A DNA stretch of 64,000 bases from Romboutsia_C sp015668195 (GCF_015668195.1 NZ_JADPFC010000001.1:434001-498000), one strand, 5' to 3'. Positions 52,022 through 59,723 are shown, counted from the stretch's first letter. Notes: a model not told the origin generated them from the letters alone. Translations and numbers: made by a program.

Positions 52022-52219
52022 ATAGAAGACATTACGAAAGATATAGTTGATGATGAATTTCACAACAAAATAGACAAAGAGTTTTTAGAAAGTCAAAAGG
52101 CAAAATGTTATACGTTAACTAATCCACTAGTAGAAAAAGCAACCCAAGGGATACTTAGTAATTATAAAGTAGTAAAAAAAGGAATTTTATACTTTGCTGA
52201 TTACTATGGCGATGGATAG
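52022..52219 (+). CDS. Small ORF with an AUA in the start position
   Basis: Sixty-five codons beginning ATA GAA GAC, with AGGGG seven bases before. The product has an ordinary protein look: EDITKDIVDDEFHNKIDKEF, then TLTNPLVEKATQGILSN and LYFADYYGDG. No ATG, GTG or TTG lies in frame near the ribosome site. Either AUA is used or an ATG was lost by one change. The stop at 52217 is 26 bp before the next small gene. No family recognised. Confidence 0.45.
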   Translation: MEDITKDIVDDEFHNKIDKEFLESQKAKCYTLTNPLVEKATQGILSNYKVVKKGILYFADYYGDG

Positions 52220-52244
52220 TAAATATGAGATAAGGGGTGATAGT

Positions 52245-52433
52245 TTGGATAAAAAAATACTATATTCATTATTAATTACTATAGGTATAGTTTTGGTATG
52301 TTTGTTTGTTGTAAATATGGTTTTAAATGCTATATTAGGAGAGCTTGGGATATATGTATCAATGTTTGCAACTATAATATTTACCATAATTTATTGTACT
52401 CAACTAATACTTAGTAAATTAGATAATAAATAA
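52245..52433 (+). CDS. Small two-helix membrane protein
   Basis: A 62-residue product from TTG 52245 (ATAAGGGGTG before it): MDKKILYSLLITIGIVLVCL, a second helix IYVSMFATIIFTIIYCTQL, and a charged end. An in-frame ATG at 52206 would extend it but has no ribosome site. It directly follows the AUA-start ORF, and the two may be one unit. No family recognised. Confidence 0.55.
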   Translation: MDKKILYSLLITIGIVLVCLFVVNMVLNAILGELGIYVSMFATIIFTIIYCTQLILSKLDNK

Positions 52434-52589
52434 AGAGTGTAAAAAGGTTATAAATATGAATGTTCACGAAAACATCTATTTTTATGTACACTAATTTTCT
52501 TATAAGTTATTAAAGGATATTAAATTAATATGTAAAATTTTATGTAGTAGTGTTTATTATAAAATTTTTATTAAAAGGGGATAAGCAAA

Positions 52590-53183
52590 GTGATTAATAG
52601 CAAAAATTTAATAATAAGACAATTGGAATTAGGAGATGAAGAATACTTATATAAATGGTGGAATGATGGAGATATGATGGAACATGCTACTCATGTATTT
52701 GGAACTTTACAGAGTAAGGAATCAATAAAGAAGAGCATTTTAAAAGATATTGAAGATACAACAATGTTTCCAAATTCTAAAAGATTTATTATTTGTAAAA
52801 AAGATACTTTGGTTACGATAGGGGAAATAAATTATTCTAATTGGGATAGTAGGAATCAGAAAGCTGAGTTAGGCATAAAAATATGCAATATTGAAGAGCA
52901 AGGTAAAGGTAATGGAGTAGATGCTTTATATCACTTTATAGATTTTATGTTCAAGTTCTTAAATATAAATAAAATAGAGCTGACTACTATGAGTGATAAT
53001 AAAAGAGCACAACAATTATATAGAAAATTAGGCTTTAAAGAAATTGGTATAATTAGAGAGGCTTATTTTGATAGTCGATATGGTAAGTTTGCAGATGTAA
53101 TGTATATGGATTTATTAAAAAAAGATTGGGATAATTTAAAAAGTGACATACTTAAATTTGAGAGAATTGAAGAATTAATATAA
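52590..53183 (+). CDS. GNAT acetyltransferase, RimJ/RimL type
   Basis: A 197-residue enzyme: LIIRQLELGDEEYLYKWWND, then GEINYSNWDSRNQKAELGIK, the acetyl-CoA loop QGKGNGVDALYHFIDFMF and LYRKLGFKEIGIIREAYFD. The 20 residues after the GNAT fold are charged helix. GTG 52590 has AAGGGG nine bases upstream. The substrate is unknown. It is a single gene with a hairpin after it. Confidence 0.85.
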   Translation: MINSKNLIIRQLELGDEEYLYKWWNDGDMMEHATHVFGTLQSKESIKKSILKDIEDTTMFPNSKRFIICKKDTLVTIGEINYSNWDSRNQKAELGIKICNIEEQGKGNGVDALYHFIDFMFKFLNINKIELTTMSDNKRAQQLYRKLGFKEIGIIREAYFDSRYGKFADVMYMDLLKKDWDNLKSDILKFERIEELI

Positions 53184-53196
53184 CAGAAAAAATAAA

Positions 53197-53230
53197 AAGC
53201 TGGCAGGAAAAAATCCTACCAGCTTTAACA
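53197..53230 (+). terminator. Hairpin after the GNAT gene
   Basis: AAAGCTGG-C-AGGA and TCCT-A-CCAGCTTT with one mismatch; the T tract is poor. TTAACACAGAAA then occurs twice (about 53225 and 53243). Confidence 0.55.
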
Positions 53231-53351
53231 CAGAAAACAAATTTAACACAGAAAGGTATCTGTATTAAAATTGAACATTTAACATTATATCATAAATTTT
53301 ATAAAAAGTATAATAAGAATAGTGAATATATTTTTAAAAATTATTTAAATA

Positions 53352-53786
53352 TTAATACTTTTCTACTATTCCAAGTTCTTTTTTTAAAGCATCTTGTAGT
53401 ATTTGAGAAAAATTTAAATTTTGTTTCATAGCTTCTATGTTTAACCATTGTGGAATAGTTAAAGTTTTCTTTATAGATATATTATCAAAAGCCTTTCTAA
53501 CTCTAGGCATTATTGCATTTACAGACATTAAAAACTCATTATCATTTAACTTATCTTTATATTCAATAGGATTTATTGGATCTGGTAAATCTTCATTGTC
53601 TTTTTCTCTTCCGTATATTCCAAATTCTAAGCATTCAGTTATATTCTTTAAGAGTTCTTCTAAGTTTTCACCATCTGTATATACTTCACCAAAATTTGGG
53701 ACATATGCTGCATAATATTCATTAGGACGTGAATCATCTTTTTCTAAAGATACTACGGCTATATAAGTATAAAAATCTTTTTTCAT
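53352..53786 (-). CDS. HicB-like antitoxin, orphan
   Basis: A 144-residue protein. The N-terminal HicB fold (about 5-65) has YYAAYVPNFGEVYTDGENLE and LLKNITECLEFGIYG. The C-terminal 40 residues (KKTLTIPQWLNIEAMKQNLN, FSQILQDALKKEL) form a ribbon-helix-helix-like DNA-binding region, as in the longer HicB type. A HicA toxin gene of about 60 codons would be expected beside it, but none is visible on either side. It may be a free-standing regulator. The ribosome site AAGGAGA is good. Confidence 0.8.
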   Translation of the reverse strand: MKKDFYTYIAVVSLEKDDSRPNEYYAAYVPNFGEVYTDGENLEELLKNITECLEFGIYGREKDNEDLPDPINPIEYKDKLNDNEFLMSVNAIMPRVRKAFDNISIKKTLTIPQWLNIEAMKQNLNFSQILQDALKKELGIVEKY

Positions 53787-54043
53787 TTTTTATTTTCTCC
53801 TTTGATAATAATTGGTTTGTTAATATAAAGAAAAATAGGTTTAAGATAACTAATTTAATCCATTACTATATATATAATAATACGTATTTAAATACGTGTA
53901 AATATGTAAATCCAAAATAATCCAATTTATAAATAATTATACTTGTGGGGAAATTTTATTTATTTTTATAAATTTAATAATAAATTTAATTCTATTTGTT
54001 AAATATAGTAATGAACTTACTAAGAAATGAAAAGAGGACAGCT

Positions 54044-55012
54044 ATGTTTAAAATCAAAGTTATATTTTTAATTACAATAGCACTAATAAGCACACCTATA
54101 ATAGGAATATGTGAAGGAAAACATGATAAATTAATATTAGGTGGAAAATATATAAAAGAAAGAAAAGTAGAAGATGAGCATGATGTTGATAATAGTGAAG
54201 AGTATTATAGCCTAGAAAGATTTTTTAGACCATCTAATATGCCTATATTAAACGATAGAATAGAAACTTCACTTTACAATATCTACAATGGCAAACCTTC
54301 TGATGTAAAATTACCTAAAAAGCTTTTAGAAACTCCAAGGGATACTATAATAAACTATTTTAGTGTTTTAAGAGAAGCAGCAAATCCTACTAAAGGCACA
54401 AACACTGGATGTGGTACATTAGGTGAAGCAAAGGGTCCTTATCCTGTTTCATATAACTTTTTATCAGACTCTTATAAAGAAAAATATTCATATAAAGATT
54501 ATTTAAAATCATTTGAAAATAAGCTACATATTAATCTAATAAAACTAAATGAAGTGCCGCCAAGTGAGAATAATCCTAATGAAATTAAGTACTTTGTTGA
54601 GCTAGAGGTAATAGAAGGCTCTAAGGAGCAAAAGGGATTATTTGCATATTATTATGGATATATTTATTTAGACAATGAAAATGGACAATATAAAATTAAA
54701 GATATAAAATATTTGGCTGAAAACTATTTGTGTGCACCATATCATGGGTGGTCATATGATGCAAAGAGTCTTGTTGCCATTGAGTATGGAGATTGGTGTT
54801 CCTTAGTTAGTGGTGATATAGATGTTAAGGAAGAAGGATATGAAAAGAGAGTTTATTTTAAGGATAAAGAAGGTAATGAATACTATGTTTTATTTTACCA
54901 GTTAACTAATGGTGTTGATATAAAAATAGCTGATTATAAAAAAGGTAAAGATGGTAAATGGGAATTAATTTATATTTACCCTGAAAAATGCCTAGAGAAG
55001 AAAAAGAGTTAA
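54044..55012 (+). CDS. Exported protein of unknown function
   Basis: A product of about 322 residues with a signal peptide (MFKIKVIFLITIALISTPII). The mature part has a disordered acidic stretch, RFFRPSNMPILNDRIETSLY, PRDTIINYFSVLREAANPT (a helix as in NTF2-like folds), and a C-terminal beta region with KDKEGNEYYVLFYQLTNGV. ATG 54044 is chosen since AGAGGA lies five bases before; two upstream starts have no site. No named family. A terminator follows the stop. Confidence 0.6.
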   Translation: MFKIKVIFLITIALISTPIIGICEGKHDKLILGGKYIKERKVEDEHDVDNSEEYYSLERFFRPSNMPILNDRIETSLYNIYNGKPSDVKLPKKLLETPRDTIINYFSVLREAANPTKGTNTGCGTLGEAKGPYPVSYNFLSDSYKEKYSYKDYLKSFENKLHINLIKLNEVPPSENNPNEIKYFVELEVIEGSKEQKGLFAYYYGYIYLDNENGQYKIKDIKYLAENYLCAPYHGWSYDAKSLVAIEYGDWCSLVSGDIDVKEEGYEKRVYFKDKEGNEYYVLFYQLTNGVDIKIADYKKGKDGKWELIYIYPEKCLEKKKS

Positions 55013-55016
55013 TAAT

Positions 55017-55043
55017 AAAAAGGGATGAAATTCATCCCTTTTT
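55017..55043. terminator. Bidirectional terminator overlapping the yvrJ stop
   Basis: AAAAAGGGATGAA and TTCATCCCTTTTT with a single-base loop region; the minus-strand stop TGA lies in one arm. Confidence 0.8.
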
Positions 55044-55184
55044 GATACTTAATATATTTTTAGATAAATTATTAATACTATCAGTAAGATTTAATAGCTT
55101 TCCTTCAATTCGTATAAGTAAATACATAGACAAAGTGATAGGAAATCCAATATTAGATATTAAAGTTTGTATATCAAATTCCAT
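55032..55184 (-). CDS. YvrJ family small membrane protein
   Basis: A 50-residue product: MEFDIQTLISNIGFPITLSM, YLLIRIEGKLLNLTDSINNL, SKNILSIKKG. The GFPI..(S/A).YLL.RIEGKL..L..SINNL pattern is that of YvrJ proteins, small single-helix proteins of unknown role that are sometimes compared with holin-like genes. AGGTGAT precedes the ATG. It is the last gene of the DUF1659-DUF2922-yvrJ set, 13 bp after DUF2922. Confidence 0.8.
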   Translation of the reverse strand: MEFDIQTLISNIGFPITLSMYLLIRIEGKLLNLTDSINNLSKNILSIKKG

Positions 55185-55197
55185 AATATCACCTATA

Positions 55198-55425
55198 TTA
55201 TAATACTAAATCGTATTCAGTAGTGCCAGTCTCAACAACTTTAGCTTCAACTAAAGAATCTAAATCCTCACCATTTACCTTAAATATATTTTTAGATAAT
55301 ATAGTAGTCATAGCTGTTTTTTTTTCAGATTCAGTTAAATTTTCTCTAGGGTCATCAACTGATATAGATATTTTTTTACCAGATAAAGTTTTAAAAGACA
55401 TAATTAATTTTTTCTTGATTTCCAT
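55198..55425 (-). CDS. DUF2922 family protein
   Basis: A 75-residue product beginning MEIKKKLIMSFKTLSGKKIS, with ISVDDPRENLTESE, TTILSKNIF and a last part KVVETGTTEYDLVL; this is the DUF2922 pattern. AAGGAGG lies upstream. It sits between DUF1659 and yvrJ, with which it is regularly found in Firmicutes. No function is known. Confidence 0.85.
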   Translation of the reverse strand: MEIKKKLIMSFKTLSGKKISISVDDPRENLTESEKKTAMTTILSKNIFKVNGEDLDSLVEAKVVETGTTEYDLVL

Positions 55426-55454
55426 AGCATACCTCCTTAAAATTATAATTAATA

Positions 55455-55622
55455 TTAAGCTGATAATATAGTACCTACGTCATATACATCTTGATCAGTT
55501 GCATCTGGATTTACATTTGAGTAAGACTTTGTTCTTACTACTGTTTTACCAGTTTCATCATCTTTTCCACAATCAAATCTAAGCTTTAAATATGATGGAT
55601 TTTTAGTTATAGTTACTGCCAT
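55455..55622 (-). CDS. DUF1659 family protein
   Basis: A 55-residue product: MAVTITKNPSYLKLRFDCGK, then ETGKTVVRTKSYSNVNPDAT, DQDVYDVGTILSA. The L.LRFD.G.D..TGK...R..SY.NV...A..Q..Y.V pattern marks DUF1659. AAAGGGGG stands before the ATG. It is first in the three-gene set and is divergent from the Mor-type regulator at 55743, with about 120 bp between the starts. Confidence 0.85.
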   Translation of the reverse strand: MAVTITKNPSYLKLRFDCGKDDETGKTVVRTKSYSNVNPDATDQDVYDVGTILSA

Positions 55623-55742
55623 ATTCATTCCCCCTTTAAATTTAAACTATAAGTAACTTCCCTTACTTATAATTAGATAGTACTTAAGATTAAACACATG
55701 TAGTTAAAACATAAGTGTACAAATTTTGTTTAGGAGGAGAAT

Positions 55743-56024
55743 ATGAAGATAAAAAATGAAGATGTTAGTGAAAGATTAGAGGTGCTACTTGAAATAGTAG
55801 GTAAGGAGAAGTTTTTAGAAATAGCTAGAATGTATGGAGGAAGTAATGTTTATATACCAACATATACTAGCGCTATAAAAAATGCCAGAAATAGAGAGAT
55901 TATTAAAAAGTACAATGGGTTTAATGTAAATAATTTAGCTAGAGAGTACAATATGAGTGTTACTCATATAAAAAGAATACTAAAAGAAGATATAACAATA
56001 GCTCAATCAATTATACAAAGCTAA
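55743..56024 (+). CDS. Mor/C-type transcription activator-like protein
   Basis: A 93-residue DNA-binding protein. RLEVLLEIVGKEKFLEIARM, then GGSNVYIPT and the C-terminal helix-turn-helix (NGFNVNNLAREYNMSVTHIK, RILKE) match the Mu Mor transcription activator family, with the GG..VYIP beta-strand motif used for dimer and DNA contacts. AGGAGG stands before the ATG. It faces the DUF1659-DUF2922-yvrJ set and is the natural candidate for its regulator; this is inference from position. Confidence 0.82.
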   Translation: MKIKNEDVSERLEVLLEIVGKEKFLEIARMYGGSNVYIPTYTSAIKNARNREIIKKYNGFNVNNLAREYNMSVTHIKRILKEDITIAQSIIQS

Positions 56025-56045
56025 TTAAATAAAGGGGAGATTTAT

Positions 56046-56213
56046 ATTAAAGAATTATTATTTAATGAAAATTTAAGAGCTCTTCGGATTACTGAAATTA
56101 AGGAAAAAGAATTAGCAGATGCTACAATAACCCCACTTGGTCATGAAAGACTACTAACGGCAGCATTAGCATACACAGGATATGATGTTTTAATTAATAA
56201 GGTAAATTTATAA
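56046..56213 (+). CDS. Small ORF with an AUU in the start position
   Basis: Fifty-five codons from ATT 56046, with AAAGGGGAG a few bases upstream; KELLFNENLRALRITEIKEK, ELADATITPLGHERLLTAAL, AYTGYDVLINKVNL. The protein-like composition and tight placement 21 bp after the Mor-type gene suggest a real gene. No ATG, GTG or TTG is in frame near the ribosome site. AUU starts are known but rare; a mutated start is the alternative. No family recognised. Confidence 0.45.
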   Translation: MKELLFNENLRALRITEIKEKELADATITPLGHERLLTAALAYTGYDVLINKVNL

Positions 56214-56607
56214 TAAATTATTTATTAAAATTTGGAGGAACTAATAAAATAGGTTTAAGATTTAATGAAGGAAGGGATACAAAATAAAATTGATTCCTTT
56301 CTTTTTGTATTTGTATACTAAGTTTTATTTGTTTTAAAATTGTAACGAGTCGTACCACTATACGTATAACCAATCGTTAACAAGTAGTGAAAAAAATTAA
56401 AACGACTCGTATTAAAATATAGGACAAGAAAAAGAATAAGAAAAAGAATAAGAATAATAATAAAAAGAAGAAAAAGAAGGAAATAGTGTAGGTATGCTAA
56501 ATTATATTAAAAAGTATAACTTTAGAAGATAAAATTAATTTAGTTAATTATTATAATTTTAAATGTAAAATATATTTTTTAATTTCAATCATAATATAAA
56601 AATCAAT
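56214..56607. other. Non-coding gap with a long inverted repeat and a purine tract
   Basis: GAAGGAAGGGAT/ATTCCTTTC (about 56263-56300) with T5 is a weak terminator. ACGAGTCGT (56345-56353) and ACGACTCGT (56402-56410) form a 9-bp inverted repeat. From 56422 to 56485 one strand is almost all A and G (AAGAAAAAGAATAAG repeats). No gene is supported here. Confidence 0.55.
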
Positions 56608-56644
56608 GTGATATATATGTAATATATAGATATAAATATATCAC
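56608..56644 (+). promoter_or_regulatory. Inverted repeat before the DUF3796-XRE pair, candidate operator
   Basis: GTGATATAT (56608-56616) and ATATATCAC (56636-56644), 23 bp upstream of the DUF3796 start. The XRE regulator of the same unit could bind here. Confidence 0.5.
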
Positions 56645-56666
56645 ATATATAAAGGGGGATTTATTT

Positions 56667-57029
56667 ATGAAAGAGTTAAACAAGTATTCAATTTTTTTTG
56701 CACTTTTTGGATTTTTAGGTTTTAAAGAATTAAACGGTGATCCACTAGGACTTCTATATTTTGCCTTCTTTGGTCAATTAGCTAATTATTGGTGGTACAA
56801 GCTAGGCGATTGTGAAGATGAGAGATTAATTTACAATAAACATAGAGCAGCTTCTATAGTATTTCCTGCATGTTTTGCTATAGCAATTGTATCAAGTGTA
56901 TTAATTCAGTTATATACAGTAGATGTACTAACACTTTATAGACTACAAATATTAATAGTAGCACTTACTTTTGCAATATCAATGAATTTATGGGCATTTT
57001 TAACTTACAAATTTGATTTAGGTAAGTAA
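56667..57029 (+). CDS. DUF3796 family membrane protein
   Basis: A 120-residue protein with four helices. The N-terminal NKYSIFFALFGFLGFKELNG, then DPLGLLYFAFFGQLANYWWY and the acidic GDCEDERL are the DUF3796 pattern. The family usually sits beside a small XRE regulator, as here (6 bp before the next ATG). Function unknown. AAAGGGGG is the ribosome site. Confidence 0.82.
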   Translation: MKELNKYSIFFALFGFLGFKELNGDPLGLLYFAFFGQLANYWWYKLGDCEDERLIYNKHRAASIVFPACFAIAIVSSVLIQLYTVDVLTLYRLQILIVALTFAISMNLWAFLTYKFDLGK

Positions 57030-57034
57030 AGATT

Positions 57035-57238
57035 ATGGCAAAGTTTATTAGTAATTTAAAGAAATATCGTCAATTTAATGAGTTAACTCAAGAAGAATTA
57101 GCTAATAAAGTTAGTGTTAGAAGAGAAACTATAGCTCGTTTAGAAAATGCAAAATACAATCCTTCACTTGAATTAGCTGTTAGAATTTCAAGGGAGTTAA
57201 ATACTCCCATTGAAGAATTATTTATTTTTGAATTTTAA
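57035..57238 (+). CDS. XRE family transcription regulator (YozG-like)
   Basis: A 67-residue single HTH domain: LKKYRQFNELTQEELANKVS, VRRETIARLENAKYNPSLEL and IPIEEL-type ending (TPIEELFIFEF). This short form typically controls its own operon together with a small membrane protein. It is 6 bp downstream of the DUF3796 gene; the start codon ATG has a weak site, which suggests coupling. A candidate operator lies at 56608-56644. Confidence 0.9.
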   Translation: MAKFISNLKKYRQFNELTQEELANKVSVRRETIARLENAKYNPSLELAVRISRELNTPIEELFIFEF

Positions 57239-57353
57239 TAAATTTATATCTAGATAATAGTTTAATAAAAAGTTGTACATGAAAATAAATATGTACACAA
57301 ATAAATTAAGAGAAACCTAGAAGTAGGTTAATAGAGGTATTATAAAATATTCG

Positions 57354-57394
57354 AAAAAAACACTGCTGTTTATTAGTAAACAGTAGTGTTTTTT
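57354..57394. terminator. Terminator shared by XRE and nuclease genes
   Basis: AAAAAACACTGCTGTTTA and TAAACAGTAGTGTTTTTT with one wobble, usable from both sides. Confidence 0.85.
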
Positions 57395-58133
57395 AATCAT
57401 TAGGTAAAACTGTAGATTTTTTAGTTTCTTGATCTACAACTAGAGTTATACGTGTTGCTTCTGGGTCTCTTTTCTTTTCTTCGTATAATTCTTCTTTTCC
57501 TTCTTTTACATACTTTTTATTAAACATTCCATCAACAACAAAGTCTTTTTCCAACCAGATACCTAAGCTTTGTTTCTTTGCTAGATTTTCAGTTTCTTCT
57601 AATTTTGCTATATTTTCATGCCCTTTACTAAGAAATATATTACTCTTGGTATAAGCCAACCCCGACTTAATTTGTTCATTGTTAAGTTGCTTTACTTTAT
57701 CCCCTGTTTTAACGTAGATAAAGGCTCTACGTGTAACCCCATCCTCAGAAAATTCAATATAAACCTCATCTCCAGGAGATGCTAAATCTTCTAGGTTCTT
57801 TTTTGATTCTTCTGCATAAGGCATCTTGTTGAATATATTATGTGTAATTTCTGGAGCATTAATACACTCTAGCTCGAATAGAGTCTTTTTTCCTAATCCA
57901 TCTTTTCTATGTTCTGACCAGTCTATGTATAAACTATCACCATCTACAATGCTATCAACTACACCTTTTGCAAAGCTATCCTTTATTTCATATGTATTTT
58001 CATTAGAAGTGCTTTGTTCTACTCCTTTAGTATCTGTATTTGATTCTTTCTTAACATCGTCAGTTGAATCACTCCCACATCATACTAACCCTATGCTTGC
58101 TACGATTGTAGCTATTAAAAATCTCTTTTTCAT
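57393..58133 (-). pseudogene. Staphylococcal-nuclease-like lipoprotein gene with a stop codon in the lipobox
   Basis: From ATG 58133 the frame reads MKKRFLIATIVASIGLV, TGA (58080-58082), CGSDSTDD and continues open to 57393, about 246 codons. The Cys after the stop is the expected lipobox Cys; a one-base change GGA to TGA would explain it. The rest is SNase-like: VVDSIVDGDSLYIDW, LFELECINAPEITH (the nuclease Arg is not obvious), RRAFIYVKTGDKVKQLN and a tail LAKKQSLGIW. An internal ATG at 57824 opens the last 143 codons. The Shine-Dalgarno site is nine G. Confidence 0.7.
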
Positions 58134-58141
58134 TGTTTTAT

Positions 58142-58150
58142 CCCCCCCCC
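58142..58150 (-). repeat. Nine-G homopolymer acting as Shine-Dalgarno site
   Basis: On the minus strand, A8 then G9, eight bases before the ATG at 58133. Same design as at 28178-28186. Confidence 0.8.
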
Positions 58151-58221
58151 TTTTTTTTACATTTTAACCGATATTTGGTATAAATTAAAGTATTGCCTGA
58201 AGGCAGTGATGAATAAAAATG

Positions 58222-58408
58222 TATACACTTTGGTGAGGAAATAGCCAAACTATAATAAATACTTAAACCCTTAATTATGTATTCAAAAGTATATTAATCT
58301 TTAAGATACTTTTTTTATGTAGATAAACTAGTTAAATTTTAAAAATAAGTAAAACAATTATGTATCATAGTTAAACATTATTGGTGTTTTGATTTAAATA
58401 TATTTTTA
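58222..58408 (+). repeat. Duplicated element, copy 1
   Basis: A stretch of about 190 bp that recurs at 61867-62067. It starts with the last codons of a lost gene (ending YTLVRK, stop at about 58245), then a terminator hairpin (AAGTATATTAATC.. TTAAGATACTTTTTTT) and AT-rich sequence. Here it precedes a GNAT gene. Confidence 0.75.
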
Positions 58409-58563
58409 GATTGTAATTATTAGATAAAATTATAGAAAATTAACATATTGATAGTACAATATAATTAAAGAGCAAAAATGGTAAAATTATTAAATTTAGG
58501 TGGAGATTTATAAATAAAAAAAGAAACATTGTAGACTTAATATTTTAATAAGGGGATTAGAAT

Positions 58564-59103
58564 ATGAATTTTAAGAATTTAGAAACCAATCGATTGTTGT
58601 TAAGAAGCATATCAAAGAATGATTCATTAGATATATTTAACTACTTATCAAAGGATGAAGTTACTAAATACCTAGGAAAAACATCACTTAAGTGTGAAAA
58701 TGACGCCAAAATATTAATTGATAAAATTTTAAAAGCTAGTTCAGAAGGTAATGGTATGAGATGGGGAATTGTTCTTAAGGAAGATAATAAATTAATTGGG
58801 TTAGCAGGGTATAATAGCATAGATTTTAAAAACAAAAAATGCAATTTAGGATATGATATAGATAGTACTTATTGGTACAATGGCTATGGAATGGAAGCTG
58901 TTAGTGAAATAATTAGATATGCATTTTACGATTTAAATTTACATAGAATAGAAGCTGAAGTTGTTATAGGGAATAATTCATCTTCTAATTTATTAACAAA
59001 GCTTGGATTTAAAAAAGAGGGAACACTTAGACAAAGCATATTTAAAGAAGATGTTTTTTTGGATGTGGAAATATTTTCGTTAATTAAAAATATTCTATTA
59101 TAA
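58564..59103 (+). CDS. GNAT acetyltransferase, RimJ/RimL type
   Basis: A 179-residue enzyme: LETNRLLLRSISKNDSLDIF, YLSKDEVTKYLGKTSLK, GIVLKEDNKLIGLAGYNSI, the acetyl-CoA loop WYNGYGMEAVSEII and LTKLGFKKEGTLRQSIF. It is clearly a paralogue of the gene at 30263-30799, sharing YLSKDEVT(K/R)YLG and LKE(D/N)NKLIG. AAGGGG is the ribosome site. It lies just after a duplicated non-coding element. The substrate is unknown. Confidence 0.86.
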   Translation: MNFKNLETNRLLLRSISKNDSLDIFNYLSKDEVTKYLGKTSLKCENDAKILIDKILKASSEGNGMRWGIVLKEDNKLIGLAGYNSIDFKNKKCNLGYDIDSTYWYNGYGMEAVSEIIRYAFYDLNLHRIEAEVVIGNNSSSNLLTKLGFKKEGTLRQSIFKEDVFLDVEIFSLIKNILL

Positions 59104-59349
59104 AATTAGGCTCTGTTAGACAATTATGTAAAAAGTATATATAAAAGTCATAGTTAAATATTCAAATAAAAATTGAAAATCATTTAAAATCACTATTTTT
59201 AAAATGCTTAGAGAACATAGAAAAAGAGGTAAAGGAAATAAATAATTTAATAAAATTTATGATATAATCAAAGTCAGTAACTGTAATTTAACATTAATTA
59301 CTTTTATTAAACAAATACATAAGTTAGAAAGCTAGGGGGGAATATCATT

Positions 59350-59670
59350 ATGGATTATGGTTTGTTAAATAGGGGAAGTTTATTATTTGGGTTGATTGCT
59401 CTTATTATCCCAATTATTAATCTTATGTGGGAGAATAAGTCTATCAATAAGAAGTGGGGGATTTTTTCTATAGCTAGTGCTAGTGCATGTGCCATTTCAT
59501 TGTGTATGCAGATTTTTTATATTAATCATTTGGTTAATATAGAGGACTGGACAGCGATGATGGATACTTTAAGTACAGTAGCACTTACATCAGGATTACT
59601 TCTTGTAATTACAATTACACTAAATGTTATTGTTTGTGCTACATATTATAGAATAAAATCAAAAATTTAG
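59350..59670 (+). CDS. Small membrane protein of unknown function
   Basis: A 106-residue protein with three helices (about 10-27, 40-60, 75-97): GSLLFGLIALIIPIINLMW, IFSIASASACAISLCMQIF, and TSGLLLVITITLNVIVC. CTAGGGGGG provides the start. A perfect hairpin terminator follows. No family recognised. In the 245-bp gap upstream, a 37-codon open piece with a coiled look (59142-59263, ECLENIEKEVKEINNL-like) lacks a start. Confidence 0.6.
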   Translation: MDYGLLNRGSLLFGLIALIIPIINLMWENKSINKKWGIFSIASASACAISLCMQIFYINHLVNIEDWTAMMDTLSTVALTSGLLLVITITLNVIVCATYYRIKSKI

Positions 59671-59674
59671 TAAA

Positions 59675-59723
59675 TAAATGTACCTTAGTATTTTAATATA
59701 TTGAAAATACTAAGGTACATTTA
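59675..59723. terminator. Terminator after the membrane protein gene
   Basis: TAAATGTACCTTAGTATTTT and its complement, 19-20 bp perfect stem, 9-nt loop. Confidence 0.9.

Noticed and set aside
54988..55203. 71-codon plus-strand frame after the exported protein
   Set aside because: The opposite strand encodes a better supported YvrJ protein with ribosome site and family motif.
56422..56485. Lys/Asn or Arg-rich peptide in the purine tract
   Set aside because: All three frames are open only because of the A/G composition; no start codon or ribosome site.
58080..58082. Selenocysteine or programmed read-through at the TGA in the nuclease gene
   Set aside because: The residue expected here is a small lipobox residue, not Cys; a plain nonsense change is simpler.
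59111..59140. GGCTCTGTTAGACAA looked like an insertion-sequence end
   Set aside because: No matching inverted end, no target duplication and no transposase frame are visible.
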